A DNA stretch of 64,000 nucleotides from Neisseriaceae bacterium CLB008 (GCA_041228285.1 CP166133.1:2451380-2515379), one strand, 5' to 3'. Counted from the first letter of the stretch, positions 1-11,028 are shown. Made by a program: numbers and translations. The notes: generated by a model not told the origin, from the sequence alone.

Positions 1-113
1 ATCGTATCCAGAGACAGCGCATTGTCAATGAACCTTTGAGCGACCTTTTTAAAACCAACCAAATTCATGCATTGAGCATCAAAGCGCTCACTTCTGATGA
101 ATACTTTAGCTAA
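1..113 (+). CDS. bolA: BolA family protein, C-terminal end (partial)
   Basis: Reading in the frame that starts at base 3, the window opens with about 36 codons ending at TAA 111-113. The peptide contains the RQRIVNE...IHALSIKALT pattern typical of the last third of BolA proteins, where the IHALS element closes the class II KH-like fold. BolA proteins partner with monothiol glutaredoxins in Fe-S handling and affect morphology under stress. The 5' part lies outside the window, so nothing can be said of its start or promoter. The stop is 14 bases before the next ATG, so co-transcription with the isomerase genes is plausible. The assignment rests on a short fragment. Confidence 0.7.
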   Translation, partial: RIQRQRIVNEPLSDLFKTNQIHALSIKALTSDEYFS

Positions 114-127
114 ACCAAAGGACCATT

Positions 128-994
128 ATGAAAAAAACATTAATCAGCCTGACCCTAGCCGGTGCCTTATTTTCAGGCTCAGTATTGGCCGCCCCATTCG
201 TGACCGTAAACGGTCAAGCCATCGATCAAAAAGTATTGGATGAGCAGGTTAAAGCCGTTAGCGCCCAAACCCAAGGTAACGTTAAAGATTCACCTGAACT
301 ACGTGAAAACTTAAAAATGCAGATCGTGGCCAACACGCTCATCATTCAAGAAGCCAAAAAATTAGGCTTAGATAAAACCCCAGAATACAAGCAAGTCTAC
401 GACAGCGTGATCGCTGACGCGAAAAAACAAGGCCTAGACAAAAAGCCTGAATACAAGCAAGACATCGAAAACATCAAAGAAGAGCTTTTGGTTCGCTCTT
501 ATATGGCCGACGTGTTGAAAAAGAACCCAGTGACCGATGCTGAAGTTAAAACCGTGTACGACACCATCGTGAAAAACCTAAGCGGCACTCAAGAAGTGAA
601 GCTAAGCCAAATCATCACTGCGTCTGATGCCGATGCGAAAAAAGCCTTAACCCAATTAAACCAAGGCAAAAAATTTGCTGACGTGGCCAAAACCGCTTCA
701 ATTGACCCTGCGGCCAAAACCACTGGTGGCTTGATTGACACCTACACCAACTTAAAAGAGTTCCAACAATTCGCGCCTGAAATCTACACCGCGGTGAACC
801 CTTTAAGCAAAAATGCCTACACCAAAAACCCTGTTAAATTAGGCGACAACTATGTGTTGTTCCAATTAAACGACAAACGCAAAACCGCCATTCCTAAGCT
901 AGAGGAAGTAAAAGGCCCATTGACTGGTAATTTGCAAAAAGAAAAAATTGATGCTTCGGTACAAACCCTGTTTGAAAAAGCCAACATTAAATAA
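128..994 (+). CDS. Parvulin-type peptidyl-prolyl isomerase, periplasmic (first of three)
   Basis: 288 residues with a Sec signal peptide (MKKTLISLTLAGALFSGSVLA, cleavage near residue 21). An N-terminal SurA/PrsA-like helical region precedes a PpiC-type rotamase domain at about residues 150-250. Such proteins catalyse cis-trans isomerisation of prolyl bonds and chaperone exported proteins in the periplasm. The helical region holds an internal duplication: a K-GLDK-PEYKQ motif occurs at about residues 79-89 and again at about 100-111. The start has a good site (AAAGGACC) 4-8 bases upstream. Two shorter relatives follow on the same strand. The closest remembered relatives are the C5a/NMB0281-type isomerases of Neisseria, also next to bolA. 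The substrate is unknown. Confidence 0.85.
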   Translation: MKKTLISLTLAGALFSGSVLAAPFVTVNGQAIDQKVLDEQVKAVSAQTQGNVKDSPELRENLKMQIVANTLIIQEAKKLGLDKTPEYKQVYDSVIADAKKQGLDKKPEYKQDIENIKEELLVRSYMADVLKKNPVTDAEVKTVYDTIVKNLSGTQEVKLSQIITASDADAKKALTQLNQGKKFADVAKTASIDPAAKTTGGLIDTYTNLKEFQQFAPEIYTAVNPLSKNAYTKNPVKLGDNYVLFQLNDKRKTAIPKLEEVKGPLTGNLQKEKIDASVQTLFEKANIK

Positions 995-1115
995 GCCTGA
1001 CCATAACTGCCCTAACCGGGCTTGGCATTAATTAATCCAACAGCACATTCCTTTCAGCGTTTTTAACGACCAGAAAGCATGTGCTGTTTTGTGTGTCACC
1101 ATTGAAGGACGACCC

Positions 1116-1862
1116 ATGTTCCAAAAATTAATCGGCATCAGCGCCTTAGGCCTGATGATGGCGCAAGCGTACGCCGCCCCTACCGTTTCTGAAGCGCGCG
1201 TTGATGCGGCACTGGCCCAGTATTTGGCCATGGCCAAATTAAGCCAGGCTGATGAGCCTATTCCTCCAGCCCAAATCGCCGAATTCAAAAAACAGCTGCG
1301 CAACAATCTAAGCACGTCCGACGTACTGAAAGCGGAAGCCCTCAAGCAAGGTTTAGACCAAAAGCCTGCGGTTAAAATGCGTTACGAAAACGGCCTTGCC
1401 AACTTCTACGCCAATGCCTGGGTACGCGATGCAGCGGAGAAGATTACCATCAGCGAAGCCGAGCTGCGCCAAGCCTATCAACAGCAGTTTATCGAACGCA
1501 AGGTAGGCATTTTATCCTACCCTAGCGAAGCCGAAGCCAAGCAAGCCCTAACTTTATTGCGTAAGGGCCAATCGTTTGAAGCCTTAGCCAAAGCACAAAA
1601 ACAGCCAGAGCCGAACGGCATGTGGCTGTCACAAAGCCACATGGCGCAGCTGCCCGAAACCATGAGCAACGTGATCAACAACCTACGCGCAGGCCAAGTC
1701 ACCCATCAACCGCTGGCCGTTGAAGGCGAGTTTGTGCTGTTCAAAATCCATCGCGAACGCAGCATTGAAGGCAGCAAGCCGTATAAATTCATGAAGCCTG
1801 AACTGACTACCCAGCTACGCCAAGAAAAATTATTGAACGCCGTTGAAAAGGTTGCCCAATGA
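1116..1862 (+). CDS. PpiC-like periplasmic protein, second paralogue
   Basis: 248 residues starting at ATG 1116, preceded by GAAGGACGACCC. An upstream in-frame start at 1089 would place the signal peptide internally and is less likely. Signal peptide MFQKLIGISALGLMMAQAYA, then a helical N-terminal region with the EALKQGLDQKP motif shared with the first paralogue, then a shortened parvulin-like region with the hallmark EAEAKQALTLLRKGQSFEALAK helix near residue 140. The central part of the rotamase core looks reduced compared with the first paralogue, so it may act more as a chaperone than as an isomerase (inference). Its TGA overlaps the ATG of the next gene (ATGA), which implies translational coupling. 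Confidence 0.75.
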   Translation: MFQKLIGISALGLMMAQAYAAPTVSEARVDAALAQYLAMAKLSQADEPIPPAQIAEFKKQLRNNLSTSDVLKAEALKQGLDQKPAVKMRYENGLANFYANAWVRDAAEKITISEAELRQAYQQQFIERKVGILSYPSEAEAKQALTLLRKGQSFEALAKAQKQPEPNGMWLSQSHMAQLPETMSNVINNLRAGQVTHQPLAVEGEFVLFKIHRERSIEGSKPYKFMKPELTTQLRQEKLLNAVEKVAQ

Positions 1863-2626
1863 AGAAAACACTCATCACCCTCGCCCTCGGCGTCGCCCTT
1901 GCTGGCTCGGCCGTGACCTGGGCAACGCAAAGCAACACCACTGCCGCCCCGAACATCAGCGATGAGCGCGTGAGTCTGGCCTTAGACGAACAGCTACAGT
2001 CTTACGCCGCCCGTGGCCAAATGGTGCCCGAAGAAATGTTGCCCGAATTATTCCAACAGGTACGTGCCGACCTTTTGCAAAAAGAACTGATGATGCAGGC
2101 CGCCTTTAAGCAAGGCCTGAATGAAGACCCTCAGGTAAAGCTGGCGCTGGAAAATTTTGAATCAGAGTTTTACGCAGTTGAATTGCTGAACCAGTTTAAG
2201 CGCGACGCCACCGTGTCTATCGAAGAACTACAGGCCGCCCACAAAAACCTCAGCCGCGAAGTCATTTTCCAGCAGGTGCTGTTCCCTAGTGAAGCTTTGG
2301 CCAAACAGGCAGTGGCCGATCTTAAGGCAGGCAAAACCTTCGAAACCTTGCTGCAAGAGCAAAAGCAAACCAAACAGAGCGCCGACTGGCTTAAAGTCAG
2401 CAGCCTACCGGCCGTGATGAGCCAGATTACTGGCACCTTACAAAAAGGCCAAATTACTGAGGCGCCTATTAACCTTAGCAATCAATTCTTAGTGGTCAAG
2501 CTGGTCGACGAACGTCAAGACATGAGCTTGCCGCCATTTGAAGCGATTCAAGGCGCCATCGAGAACCGCATCAAAGAAGAAAAGGCTCAAGTACAGGTAC
2601 AAGCGCTCTTGAACGCCGCCAAATAA
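1859..2626 (+). CDS. PpiC-like periplasmic protein, third paralogue
   Basis: 255 residues with a signal peptide (MKKTLITLALGVALAGSAVTWA), a helical region with the AAFKQGLNEDP motif that aligns with the GLDK-P motifs of the two preceding paralogues, and a degenerate parvulin-like C-terminal half (LPSEALAKQAV-type helix, then a short beta region ending in FLVVKLVDER). Its start overlaps the preceding stop by four bases, so it belongs to the same operon. A stem-loop terminator follows 17 bases after the stop. The three genes look like successive tandem duplications with progressive loss of the rotamase core. Periplasmic folding factor is the safe call; catalytic activity is uncertain. Confidence 0.75.
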   Translation: MKKTLITLALGVALAGSAVTWATQSNTTAAPNISDERVSLALDEQLQSYAARGQMVPEEMLPELFQQVRADLLQKELMMQAAFKQGLNEDPQVKLALENFESEFYAVELLNQFKRDATVSIEELQAAHKNLSREVIFQQVLFPSEALAKQAVADLKAGKTFETLLQEQKQTKQSADWLKVSSLPAVMSQITGTLQKGQITEAPINLSNQFLVVKLVDERQDMSLPPFEAIQGAIENRIKEEKAQVQVQALLNAAK

Positions 2627-2643
2627 AGCCTAATCGGCTAACA

Positions 2644-2675
2644 AACCGCCCAGCGATGACTGCGGCGGTTTTTTT
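2644..2675 (+). terminator. Rho-independent terminator of the isomerase operon
   Basis: AACCGCC and GGCGGTT form a 7-bp stem (the loop also contains pairing bases) followed by a run of T. It lies directly after the third isomerase gene and before the clpB promoter. Confidence 0.85.
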
Positions 2676-2708
2676 ATGCCTGTGGCGCTAAAATAATGGC
2701 CAACAAGG

Positions 2709-2736
2709 CTTGATTTATACGCCTATAACCCCATAT
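2709..2736 (+). promoter_or_regulatory. Sigma-32 (heat-shock) promoter of clpB
   Basis: CTTGATT at 2709-2715 and CCCATAT at 2730-2736 are separated by exactly 14 bases. The RpoH consensus is CTTGAAA-N13/15-CCCATNT, so the match is close. It sits 40 bases upstream of the clpB ATG with AGGAGAG just before the start. This is the expected heat-shock control for clpB. Confidence 0.85.
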
Positions 2737-2775
2737 AAATAAACATGAAAACAACCTCTTTAGGAGAGAACCCCT

Positions 2776-5349
2776 ATGCGTCCTGAAAAATTTACCGCAA
2801 AATTTCAGCAAGCTTTACAAGATGCTCAAAGCATGGCGCTGGCCCAAGACCATGGTTTCCTAGAAGCCAGCCACGTTTTGGCCGCCATGTTAGACGATGA
2901 CGGCAGCAGCACCGCTGCCCTATTGGCCCAAGCGGGGGTCAGTGTCAATAAAATCCGCACCAGCTTAAACCACAGCCTCAACGCCCTACCCAAAGTCAGC
3001 GGCCAAGGCGGTGAACTCACGCCCTCGCGTGAATTGATTAATGTCTTAAACTTGACCGATAAGGCCGCTACCAAACGCGGTGACGACTATATTGCCAGCG
3101 AATTATTTGTCTTGGCCTTGGTGCAAGAAAATGGCGCCACCGGTAAGCTTTTAAAAGACGCCGGTGCCACCGAAGCCAAACTCAATCAGGCCATTGACGC
3201 GATTCGCGGCGGCCAAAGCGTAGACAGCGCCAACGCCGAAGATCAGCGTGAGGCTTTGAAAAAATACACCACTGACTTAACCGAGCGGGCACGCCAAGGC
3301 AAAATTGACCCAGTGATTGGGCGTGACGATGAAATTCGTCGAGCCATCCAAATTTTGCAACGCCGCACCAAAAACAACCCTGTGCTCATCGGCGAGCCTG
3401 GGGTGGGTAAAACCGCTATTGTGGAAGGCTTGGCCCAACGCATCGTGGACGGTGAAGTGCCCGAAAGTTTACGCCACAAACGCCTATTGGTTTTAGATTT
3501 GGCCGCGCTCATTGCCGGGGCCAAATACCGCGGCGAATTTGAAGAACGCCTCAAAGCGGTACTGAACGACTTAGCCAAAGACGACGGCAACACCCTCATC
3601 TTCATTGATGAGATCCACATGCTGGTCGGCGCGGGCAAAACCGACGGCGCCATGGATGCCGGTAATATGCTCAAACCTGCGTTAGCGCGCGGTGAGCTAC
3701 ATTGCTTGGGCGCCACGACTTTGGACGAATACCGTCAGTACATTGAAAAAGATGCGGCCTTAGAGCGTCGATTCCAAAAAGTCATGGTAAAAGAACCCAC
3801 CGTTGAGGACACCATCGCTATTTTGCGTGGTTTGAAAGAGCGTTATGAGATCCACCACGGGGTAGACATTACCGACCCGGCCATTGTAGCCGCAGCCGAG
3901 CTGTCTAGCCGCTACATTACTGATCGCTTCTTGCCCGACAAGGCCATCGACCTAGTGGACGAAGCCGCTAGCTTGATTAAGATGGAAATCGAATCTAAGC
4001 CAGAAAGCATGGACAAGCTAGACCGACGCATCATACAGCTCAAAATTGAGCGTGAAGCCGTGCGCAAAGAGTCTGACGACGCCAGTAAAAAGCGCTTGGC
4101 GCTGATCGAGGAAGAAATCGACAGCCTCAGCAAGGAGTACGCCGACCTAGATGAAATCTGGAAGGCCGAAAAAGCCACGGCTCAAGGCAGCAAGGGCATT
4201 AAAGAAGCCATTGATCAGCTTAAAGTGAAAATGGCGGCTTTACAACGCGACGGTAAGTGGGAAGAAATGGCCAAGCTGCAATACAGCGAGCTGCCCGAAT
4301 TAGAGGCACAGCTCAAAGCCGCTGAAAACAAGGCCCAAGATGAAGTACCGAACCAGCTGTTGCGTACCCAAGTAGGCTCGGAAGAGATCGCCGAAGTGGT
4401 CAGCCGCATGACTGGCATTCCGGTGTCGAGAATGATGGAAGGTGAACGGGCTAAATTACTGCGCATGGAAGAAGTATTACACCAGCGTGTAGTGGGCCAG
4501 GCAGAAGCCGTCCATGCCGTATCAGACGCCATTCGCCGTTCACGCTCAGGCTTGGGCGACCCTAACCGTCCTTACGGCAGCTTCTTGTTCCTTGGCCCTA
4601 CCGGCGTGGGTAAAACTGAGCTGTGTAAAACCTTGGCCAACTTTATGTTTGACGGCGAAGACCATTTGATTCGGATCGACATGTCGGAATACATGGAGAA
4701 ACATTCGATTGCTCGCTTGATCGGTGCGCCTCCTGGCTATGTCGGCTATGAAGAAGGGGGCTATTTAACCGAGCAAGTGCGTCGTAAGCCCTACAGCGTG
4801 ATTTTGCTGGATGAGGTGGAAAAAGCCCACCCCGACGTGTTTAATATTTTGCTGCAAGTCTTGGATGATGGCCGCCTGACCGATGGACAAGGGCGCACCG
4901 TGGACTTCAAGAACACGGTGATTGTGATGACGTCCAATATTGGCAGTCAGCAAATCCAAAGCATGGACAATAGCGACTACGGCGCCATGAAGGCCGCCGT
5001 GATGGAAGAGGTGAAGGCCCATTTCAGGCCAGAACTGATCAACCGTATCGATGAGGTCGTGGTGTTCCACGGTTTGGATCAAGCCAATATTCGCGCCATT
5101 GCCTCCATCCAGCTGCAAAAACTGGAGCAACGTTTGGCCCATATGGATCTGCATTTACAGATCGATGCCGACGCTTTAGATGAATTAGCCAAAGCAGGCT
5201 TCGACCCGGTTTATGGCGCACGGCCACTGAAACGTGCCATCCAAAGCGAAATTGAAAACCCATTGGCCAAAGCCTTATTGGCTGGCCAATATGGTCCGAA
5301 CGCAACCATCAGCATCACGGTAAAAGACGGCCAGATTGCGTTTGCTTAA
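2776..5349 (+). CDS. clpB: ATP-dependent disaggregase ClpB
   Basis: 857 residues, the normal family length. It has an N-terminal Clp repeat domain (1-145), a first AAA+ domain with Walker A GEPGVGKT at 206-213 and Walker B LIFIDEIH, a coiled-coil middle domain at about 400-530, a second AAA+ domain with Walker A GPTGVGKT at 607-614 and Walker [12 protein letters not shown], and a D2-small domain at the end. ClpB hexamers pull proteins out of aggregates together with DnaK/DnaJ/GrpE in the cytoplasm. The middle domain marks it as ClpB and not ClpA or ClpC, and no IGF/L loop for ClpP binding is evident. It is a single-gene unit with a sigma-32 promoter and its own terminator. Confidence 0.98.
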   Translation: MRPEKFTAKFQQALQDAQSMALAQDHGFLEASHVLAAMLDDDGSSTAALLAQAGVSVNKIRTSLNHSLNALPKVSGQGGELTPSRELINVLNLTDKAATKRGDDYIASELFVLALVQENGATGKLLKDAGATEAKLNQAIDAIRGGQSVDSANAEDQREALKKYTTDLTERARQGKIDPVIGRDDEIRRAIQILQRRTKNNPVLIGEPGVGKTAIVEGLAQRIVDGEVPESLRHKRLLVLDLAALIAGAKYRGEFEERLKAVLNDLAKDDGNTLIFIDEIHMLVGAGKTDGAMDAGNMLKPALARGELHCLGATTLDEYRQYIEKDAALERRFQKVMVKEPTVEDTIAILRGLKERYEIHHGVDITDPAIVAAAELSSRYITDRFLPDKAIDLVDEAASLIKMEIESKPESMDKLDRRIIQLKIEREAVRKESDDASKKRLALIEEEIDSLSKEYADLDEIWKAEKATAQGSKGIKEAIDQLKVKMAALQRDGKWEEMAKLQYSELPELEAQLKAAENKAQDEVPNQLLRTQVGSEEIAEVVSRMTGIPVSRMMEGERAKLLRMEEVLHQRVVGQAEAVHAVSDAIRRSRSGLGDPNRPYGSFLFLGPTGVGKTELCKTLANFMFDGEDHLIRIDMSEYMEKHSIARLIGAPPGYVGYEEGGYLTEQVRRKPYSVILLDEVEKAHPDVFNILLQVLDDGRLTDGQGRTVDFKNTVIVMTSNIGSQQIQSMDNSDYGAMKAAVMEEVKAHFRPELINRIDEVVVFHGLDQANIRAIASIQLQKLEQRLAHMDLHLQIDADALDELAKAGFDPVYGARPLKRAIQSEIENPLAKALLAGQYGPNATISITVKDGQIAFA

Positions 5350-5365
5350 GTTATTTTGACCGCTC

Positions 5366-5399
5366 AACGGGCACCGTTCATTCGGGGCCCGTTTTTTTA
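5366..5399 (+). terminator. Rho-independent terminator of clpB
   Basis: AACGGGC pairs with GCCCGTT across a 14-base loop and is followed by seven T. It lies 17 bases after the clpB stop. Confidence 0.85.
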
Positions 5400-5534
5400 T
5401 GCCTGTCATCACCCAGCTCTTTCTTGCATGGCGCTCACCCTCAGGGCCGATTTATTCAATTGTCCCCACCCACATCATGACACACTATGTAAAATACATA
5501 ATAAAACACCTTCGTCCACGCCAAGGAGCCACTC

Positions 5535-7160
5535 ATGTCTGTTACTGATCACACCGGTACCTCAACGCAGCCAACCGAACCAACTCGTCGTCGTGCTTTA
5601 AAAACCATGATGGGGGGCGTGGCCGCTGCGGGCCTGTTTCACCACAAAGTCATGGCTGCATCCGCCCCGACCGCCGGCGCCCCAGCCTATCCTAACCTAA
5701 GCTTAAACGGCAGTACCCAACTCATTGAGTTACCCGCTTGGCAACTCTCCGCCCTCATCCACAGCAAGCAGGTCTCATGTGTAGAGGTCATGCAGGCCTA
5801 CTTAACCCAAATTGAACGCGTTAACCCCAGCGTTAATGCCATTGTCGCTCTGCAATCGCGCCGATCCTGCCTACAGCAAGCCCGAGAAAAAGACCAAGCC
5901 CTGAGCCGAGGCCAAGACCAAGGCTGGCTGCATGGGTTTCCACAGGCGGTTAAAGACCTAGAAGCCACCCAGGGCATCCCGACCACATTAGGCTCGCCTC
6001 TTTATCGGGATTGGATACCCAAGCATGACAGCCTGATGGTACAGTCTGGTGCCATCATCATTGGCAAAACCAACACGCCAGAGTTTGGCTTTGGCTCACA
6101 CACCTACAATCCCATTTACGGCGCCACGGGCAATCCCTACGACCCTAGCAAATCAGCTGGTGGCAGCAGTGGCGGTGCCGCCTGCGCCTTAGCCATGCGT
6201 ATGCAGGCTGTAGCCGATGGCAGTGACTTCATGGGCTCCTTACGTAATCCCGCTGGCTGGTGTAACGTCTACGGCTTCAGGCCCTCTTGGGGACGTGTGC
6301 CCTTAACGGGCGAAGAATTGTTTATCAACGAATTTGGCACTCAAGGCCCCATGGCACGCTCAGTGCCTGATTTGGCTTTATTACTCAGCACTCAATCAGG
6401 TTATACAGCTGCGGTGCCGGCTTCCCTACCAGATGAGCCTCGTCTCAAAGGCCTAACGCCCGCTAATGTTCACAGCCACCTACACGTTAATCAAGCCGGC
6501 AAACGCATGGCTTGGCTGGCCGACTGGGATGGCCATCTGCCCATGAGCGCAGACGTTTTGCCTGTGTGCCAACAAGCCTTAACGGCCTTAAGCACCCTAG
6601 GCTTAAGCATTGAGCCCATCAACGCCCCCATGGATGGCGAAACCCTGTGGCGCGACTGTTGGCTCCCCCACCGCCATTTTGCCGCCAGCGGCCTAAAGGC
6701 GGCTTACGAAGACCCCAAAAAAAGAGGTTTACTCAAACCAGAAGCCCAGTTTGAATACGCCGGATCGCTGCGTTATAGTGGCGCCGATCTATACGCCGCC
6801 AGCGTCTTACGTAGCCAATGGTATGGCACGGTCCAAAAGCTGTTCGAACAGTTCGATTATTTAGTGGTGCCCACGGCCCAATGTTATCCCTTCGATAAAA
6901 CCGAACACTGGCCCCGCAGCATCGCTGGTCAAGCGATGGATACCTATCACCGCTGGATGGAAGTGGTCACACCGTGGACGCTGTGCGGCAGCCCTGTTGT
7001 GGCCATGCCGGCAGGCTTCAATCAGCAAGGTCTCCCCATGGGCATTCAAGTCATTGCTAAGCCAAGGCACGACTTTGAACTCTTGCAGCTGGCCTATGCC
7101 TACGAACAGGCTCATCCTCTGGTGAGCCAAAACCCACCGCCGTTGGCATTATCTGCTTAA
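5535..7160 (+). CDS. Amidase signature family protein, Tat-exported
   Basis: 541 residues. The N-terminus carries a twin-arginine signal (TRRRALKTMMGGVAAAGLF, residues 17-34), so the enzyme is probably folded in the cytoplasm and exported. The amidase signature catalytic triad is visible: Lys140 (AVKD), cis-Ser211 in GGSSGG (209-214) and nucleophile Ser235 in MGSLRNPAG. The 24-residue spacing between the two serines matches the family. Amidases of this family hydrolyse amide bonds; the natural substrate is not predictable here. Annotation as GatA would be wrong because there are no gatB/C neighbours and GatA is not exported. The start has AAGGAGCC upstream. The gene stands alone between two terminators. 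Confidence 0.88.
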   Translation: MSVTDHTGTSTQPTEPTRRRALKTMMGGVAAAGLFHHKVMAASAPTAGAPAYPNLSLNGSTQLIELPAWQLSALIHSKQVSCVEVMQAYLTQIERVNPSVNAIVALQSRRSCLQQAREKDQALSRGQDQGWLHGFPQAVKDLEATQGIPTTLGSPLYRDWIPKHDSLMVQSGAIIIGKTNTPEFGFGSHTYNPIYGATGNPYDPSKSAGGSSGGAACALAMRMQAVADGSDFMGSLRNPAGWCNVYGFRPSWGRVPLTGEELFINEFGTQGPMARSVPDLALLLSTQSGYTAAVPASLPDEPRLKGLTPANVHSHLHVNQAGKRMAWLADWDGHLPMSADVLPVCQQALTALSTLGLSIEPINAPMDGETLWRDCWLPHRHFAASGLKAAYEDPKKRGLLKPEAQFEYAGSLRYSGADLYAASVLRSQWYGTVQKLFEQFDYLVVPTAQCYPFDKTEHWPRSIAGQAMDTYHRWMEVVTPWTLCGSPVVAMPAGFNQQGLPMGIQVIAKPRHDFELLQLAYAYEQAHPLVSQNPPPLALSA

Positions 7161-7174
7161 ACCATGAGCCTTGT

Positions 7175-7227
7175 GCGCCGCTCCCCTTATAACGACATAG
7201 ATGTTATGAGGGAGCGGCGCTTGTTTT
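7175..7227 (+). terminator. Strong hairpin terminator of the amidase gene
   Basis: GCGCCGCTCCC pairs with GGGAGCGGCGC, extended by an ATAAC/GTTAT inner stem, then TTGTTTTG. It lies 15 bases after the amidase stop. Confidence 0.8.
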
Positions 7228-7278
7228 GCTCGATTAAGCAAGGTAAGCTCAAGCCTCATATCCTATGACGTTTAAGCC

Positions 7279-8676
7279 ATGTCCCCAACCACCGACCATC
7301 GTAGTCCCGTCTTACCCTTGCTGTTGAGCATGGTGATTTTCATGCAAATGCTGGACACCACCATTTTAAACACAGCCCTGCCCGCCATTGCCCGCGACCT
7401 GAATGAGTCGCCGTTGAACATGCAGGCCACCATCATCAGCTATGCGCTCACGCTAGCGCTGTGCATCCCCATCAGCGGCTATTTAGCCGACCGCATGGGC
7501 ACCAAAAAAATATTCTTGTGGGCCATTGGCCTATTCAGCCTAGGATCGTTGCTGTGTGCCTTAGCGCCCAGCCTCAATTTATTGGTCGCCGCGCGCATCA
7601 TTCAGGGCATAGGCGGCGCCATGCTGACGCCGGTGGCGCGGCTGGCGCTGATTCGAACCTATCCTAAATCTGAACTATTGGGGGTGTTAAACTACGCCAT
7701 TATGCCAGCGCTATTGGGGCCCATTTTAGGCCCCCTCATGGGCGGTTATCTGGTGGAGCTGGCTAGCTGGCACTGGATTTTCTTAATGAATCTACCCATA
7801 GGCCTACTCAGCCTCATCCTCGGCAGCCGCTACATGCCCGATTTTAAACAGCCCAACGCCACCTTCGACAGCCGTGGCTTCCTCTGGTTTGCCAGCGCCG
7901 CCGTCGCCCTGACCTTAGGTCTAGAACGCCTCACCCAAGGTCCTGGTAACCTGTACGCATGGGCCATCATTGTGGCCAGCATCGGCCTCTTATGGGGCTA
8001 TCGCCGCCACGCCCAAAAACGCCCGCTGGCCCTCTTCCCCCTCCACCTCTTTCAGGTGCGTACCTATCGCATTGGCCTCTATGGCAATCTGGCCGCCCGC
8101 TTAGGCATCAGCGCACTGCCCTTCCTCTTGCCGCTCTTTTTACAGGTTGCCTCAGGCTACACCCCCTCCCAATCTGGCTGGCTACTGGTGCCCATGGCGG
8201 TGGCAGGCATTTTGATGAAGCCGTGGATTAAAAAACTCATGTATGCCTATGGCTATCGCCACATCCTCATTTTCAACACTTGCTTACTCAGCGCCCTCAT
8301 CATCATCCTCGGCTTCAGCGCCACTATGCTGTCGGTGTGGGGCTTTATCCTGCTGCTGTTCGTTTTAGGCATGGGCAACTCGGTACAGTTTAGCGCCATG
8401 AACACCCTCACCCTAGCCAAGCTACGCAGCCATCAAACCAGCAGCGGCAACAGCCTGATGGCAGCGAATCAACAGCTGGCCATCAGCATCGGCATTGCCC
8501 TGAGCGCCATGATGCTCAGCCTGTTCCAACAGCTGCCTTGGTTGGCTGATGCTTCCGTAGCACGCGCCTTTCAGGCCACGTTTGTCGCCATTGGCCTAAT
8601 CACCCTGGCCACCACCTTGATTTTCATCCGACTGCACCCCAAAGACGGTGATGGCTTGGCCAATCGCCGCCGCTAA
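7279..8676 (+). CDS. MFS multidrug exporter, DHA2 family (MdtD/EmrB-like)
   Basis: 465 residues, almost entirely hydrophobic, with about 14 predicted membrane helices typical of the DHA2 drug:H+ antiporter family. Motif C-like MLDTTILNTALPAIA is at the first helix, motif A-like GYLADRMGTKK (about 64-74) between helices 2 and 3, and ARIIQGIGGAMLTPVARL follows. The protein most resembles MdtD-type single-component exporters, and no EmrA-like adaptor is adjacent. It probably extrudes small amphipathic molecules through the inner membrane. The ribosome binding site is weak (TTTAAGCC). A terminator follows at once. The substrate is unknown. Confidence 0.85.
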   Translation: MSPTTDHRSPVLPLLLSMVIFMQMLDTTILNTALPAIARDLNESPLNMQATIISYALTLALCIPISGYLADRMGTKKIFLWAIGLFSLGSLLCALAPSLNLLVAARIIQGIGGAMLTPVARLALIRTYPKSELLGVLNYAIMPALLGPILGPLMGGYLVELASWHWIFLMNLPIGLLSLILGSRYMPDFKQPNATFDSRGFLWFASAAVALTLGLERLTQGPGNLYAWAIIVASIGLLWGYRRHAQKRPLALFPLHLFQVRTYRIGLYGNLAARLGISALPFLLPLFLQVASGYTPSQSGWLLVPMAVAGILMKPWIKKLMYAYGYRHILIFNTCLLSALIIILGFSATMLSVWGFILLLFVLGMGNSVQFSAMNTLTLAKLRSHQTSSGNSLMAANQQLAISIGIALSAMMLSLFQQLPWLADASVARAFQATFVAIGLITLATTLIFIRLHPKDGDGLANRRR

Positions 8677-8687
8677 GGCCCTCAGCC

Positions 8688-8712
8688 AACCACCGCCTGC
8701 GGTGGTTTTTTT
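8688..8712 (+). terminator. Rho-independent terminator after the DHA2 exporter
   Basis: AACCACCG and CGGTGGTT form an 8-bp stem with a 4-base loop followed by T. It separates the exporter from pobA. Confidence 0.85.
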
Positions 8713-8748
8713 ATGGCGCTTACCTCATAAGCAGATTTAATAACTGAT

Positions 8749-8759
8749 AGAACAGTTCT
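8749..8759. promoter_or_regulatory. Palindrome upstream of pobA, possible operator
   Basis: AGAACAGTTCT is a perfect 5-1-5 inverted repeat about 90 bases upstream of the pobA start, in the only intergenic space available for its promoter. No PobR-type regulator (IclR or AraC family) is adjacent. This is a position-based guess only. Confidence 0.3.
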
Positions 8760-8846
8760 GATCTAGGTCATTCCGAACGCATCGCACATACTCAAAATAA
8801 ACCCTTAACATAAACCCTAAAGGGCACCAGAGAAAAGGAATCATAG

Positions 8847-10016
<1,170 letters not shown>

Positions 10017-10020
10017 AACC

Positions 10021-11028
10021 CTAGGCCCACTCACCGATTAAATCCGCACCAAACCAATCGGCCAACTCAGGCCCAGCCAAACCGAGGCTGATGCCCACGG
10101 TCAGCTTAGCCCAGGCAGCCTCTAGCGTCAGCGCCCCGCCCGCTTGTGCACCAGCGGCGCTTAAGGCCGAACCTTGGGCGTAAATCGGCGCCACGAGGCC
10201 GCGGTTCACCTGGCTGACATTGACCAGCACCCCACCGCCATCGGTATAGGCCTGAATGGCGGCAATAAACTCAGCCGTACTGGGGCCATTGCCGTTGCCA
10301 TAGCTCAACAAAACGGCAGCCTGAGGTTTTACCTGCTCTAGACTTGCCCCGATGTAGACGCTGTTTACGCCAGGGGTCAGCACATAGGTCGCCACACTGG
10401 CCGCTGTCTGTAGACTCAAGCCCAAATTCAGCGGCCCAAAGCCCGAGGCCCGCGCAGCCGACTCATGCAGCCGCCAGCGCCCATTTTGATACCTGCCTAA
10501 GGCTGGCTGACTTGGACTGGTGAAGGCATGAACATCCACGGCATCGGTTTTTTTCACTGCCGCACCCGACAGCAATAAGCCATCAAACACTAATGCCACG
10601 CCATTCAACTCAGGCAAGACCATCGCCGCCAAGGCTTGCCACAGGTTACCCGGCGCATCGCTCGCCTCGGCCAATAAAGGCTTTTGTGAGCCGGTTAACA
10701 CCACAGACTTGTCCGCGCCGGCCAAAGCAAACGCCAACATCGACGCCGTATAGGCCATGGTGTCGGTGCCGTGAATCACCAAGAAGCCCGCATAGTCGTG
10801 CCAATGCTGCTGAATTTTGGCCAGCAACGCCGCCATGTCGGCCAGCGTGATGGCGGAAGAATCAATCAGAGGATCAAACGCATAAAAATCAATGGGCAGG
10901 CCTTCGCCATATTCGGCTAAAGCCTGACGTACCGTCTCTAAGTTAGGCACTAGGCCCGCGGCACTGGCGACCATGCCGATGGTGCCGCCACAATACAATA
11001 CAAGATAACGCTCAGAGGAATGTTGCAT
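10021..11028 (-). CDS. ansA: Type I L-asparaginase
   Basis: 335 residues, no signal peptide, hence a cytoplasmic type I enzyme hydrolysing L-asparagine to aspartate and ammonia. The two family motifs are present: YCGGTIGM with nucleophile Thr16, and HGTDTMAYT with Thr88 and Asp89. The family-conserved LTGSQKPL follows at about 117. The C-terminal half is a small alpha/beta domain with NGNGPS. It is convergent with pobA and divergent from the VUT transporter gene. The coding sequence is alanine-rich and GC-rich, like its neighbours. Confidence 0.9.
   Translation of the reverse strand: MQHSSERYLVLYCGGTIGMVASAAGLVPNLETVRQALAEYGEGLPIDFYAFDPLIDSSAITLADMAALLAKIQQHWHDYAGFLVIHGTDTMAYTASMLAFALAGADKSVVLTGSQKPLLAEASDAPGNLWQALAAMVLPELNGVALVFDGLLLSGAAVKKTDAVDVHAFTSPSQPALGRYQNGRWRLHESAARASGFGPLNLGLSLQTAASVATYVLTPGVNSVYIGASLEQVKPQAAVLLSYGNGNGPSTAEFIAAIQAYTDGGGVLVNVSQVNRGLVAPIYAQGSALSAAGAQAGGALTLEAAWAKLTVGISLGLAGPELADWFGADLIGEWA

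Noticed and set aside
5356-5601. 81-codon open frame starting beside the clpB terminator
   Set aside because: It overlaps the terminator and the start of the amidase gene in another frame, has no ribosome binding site and a Pro/His/Ser-rich composition without domain.
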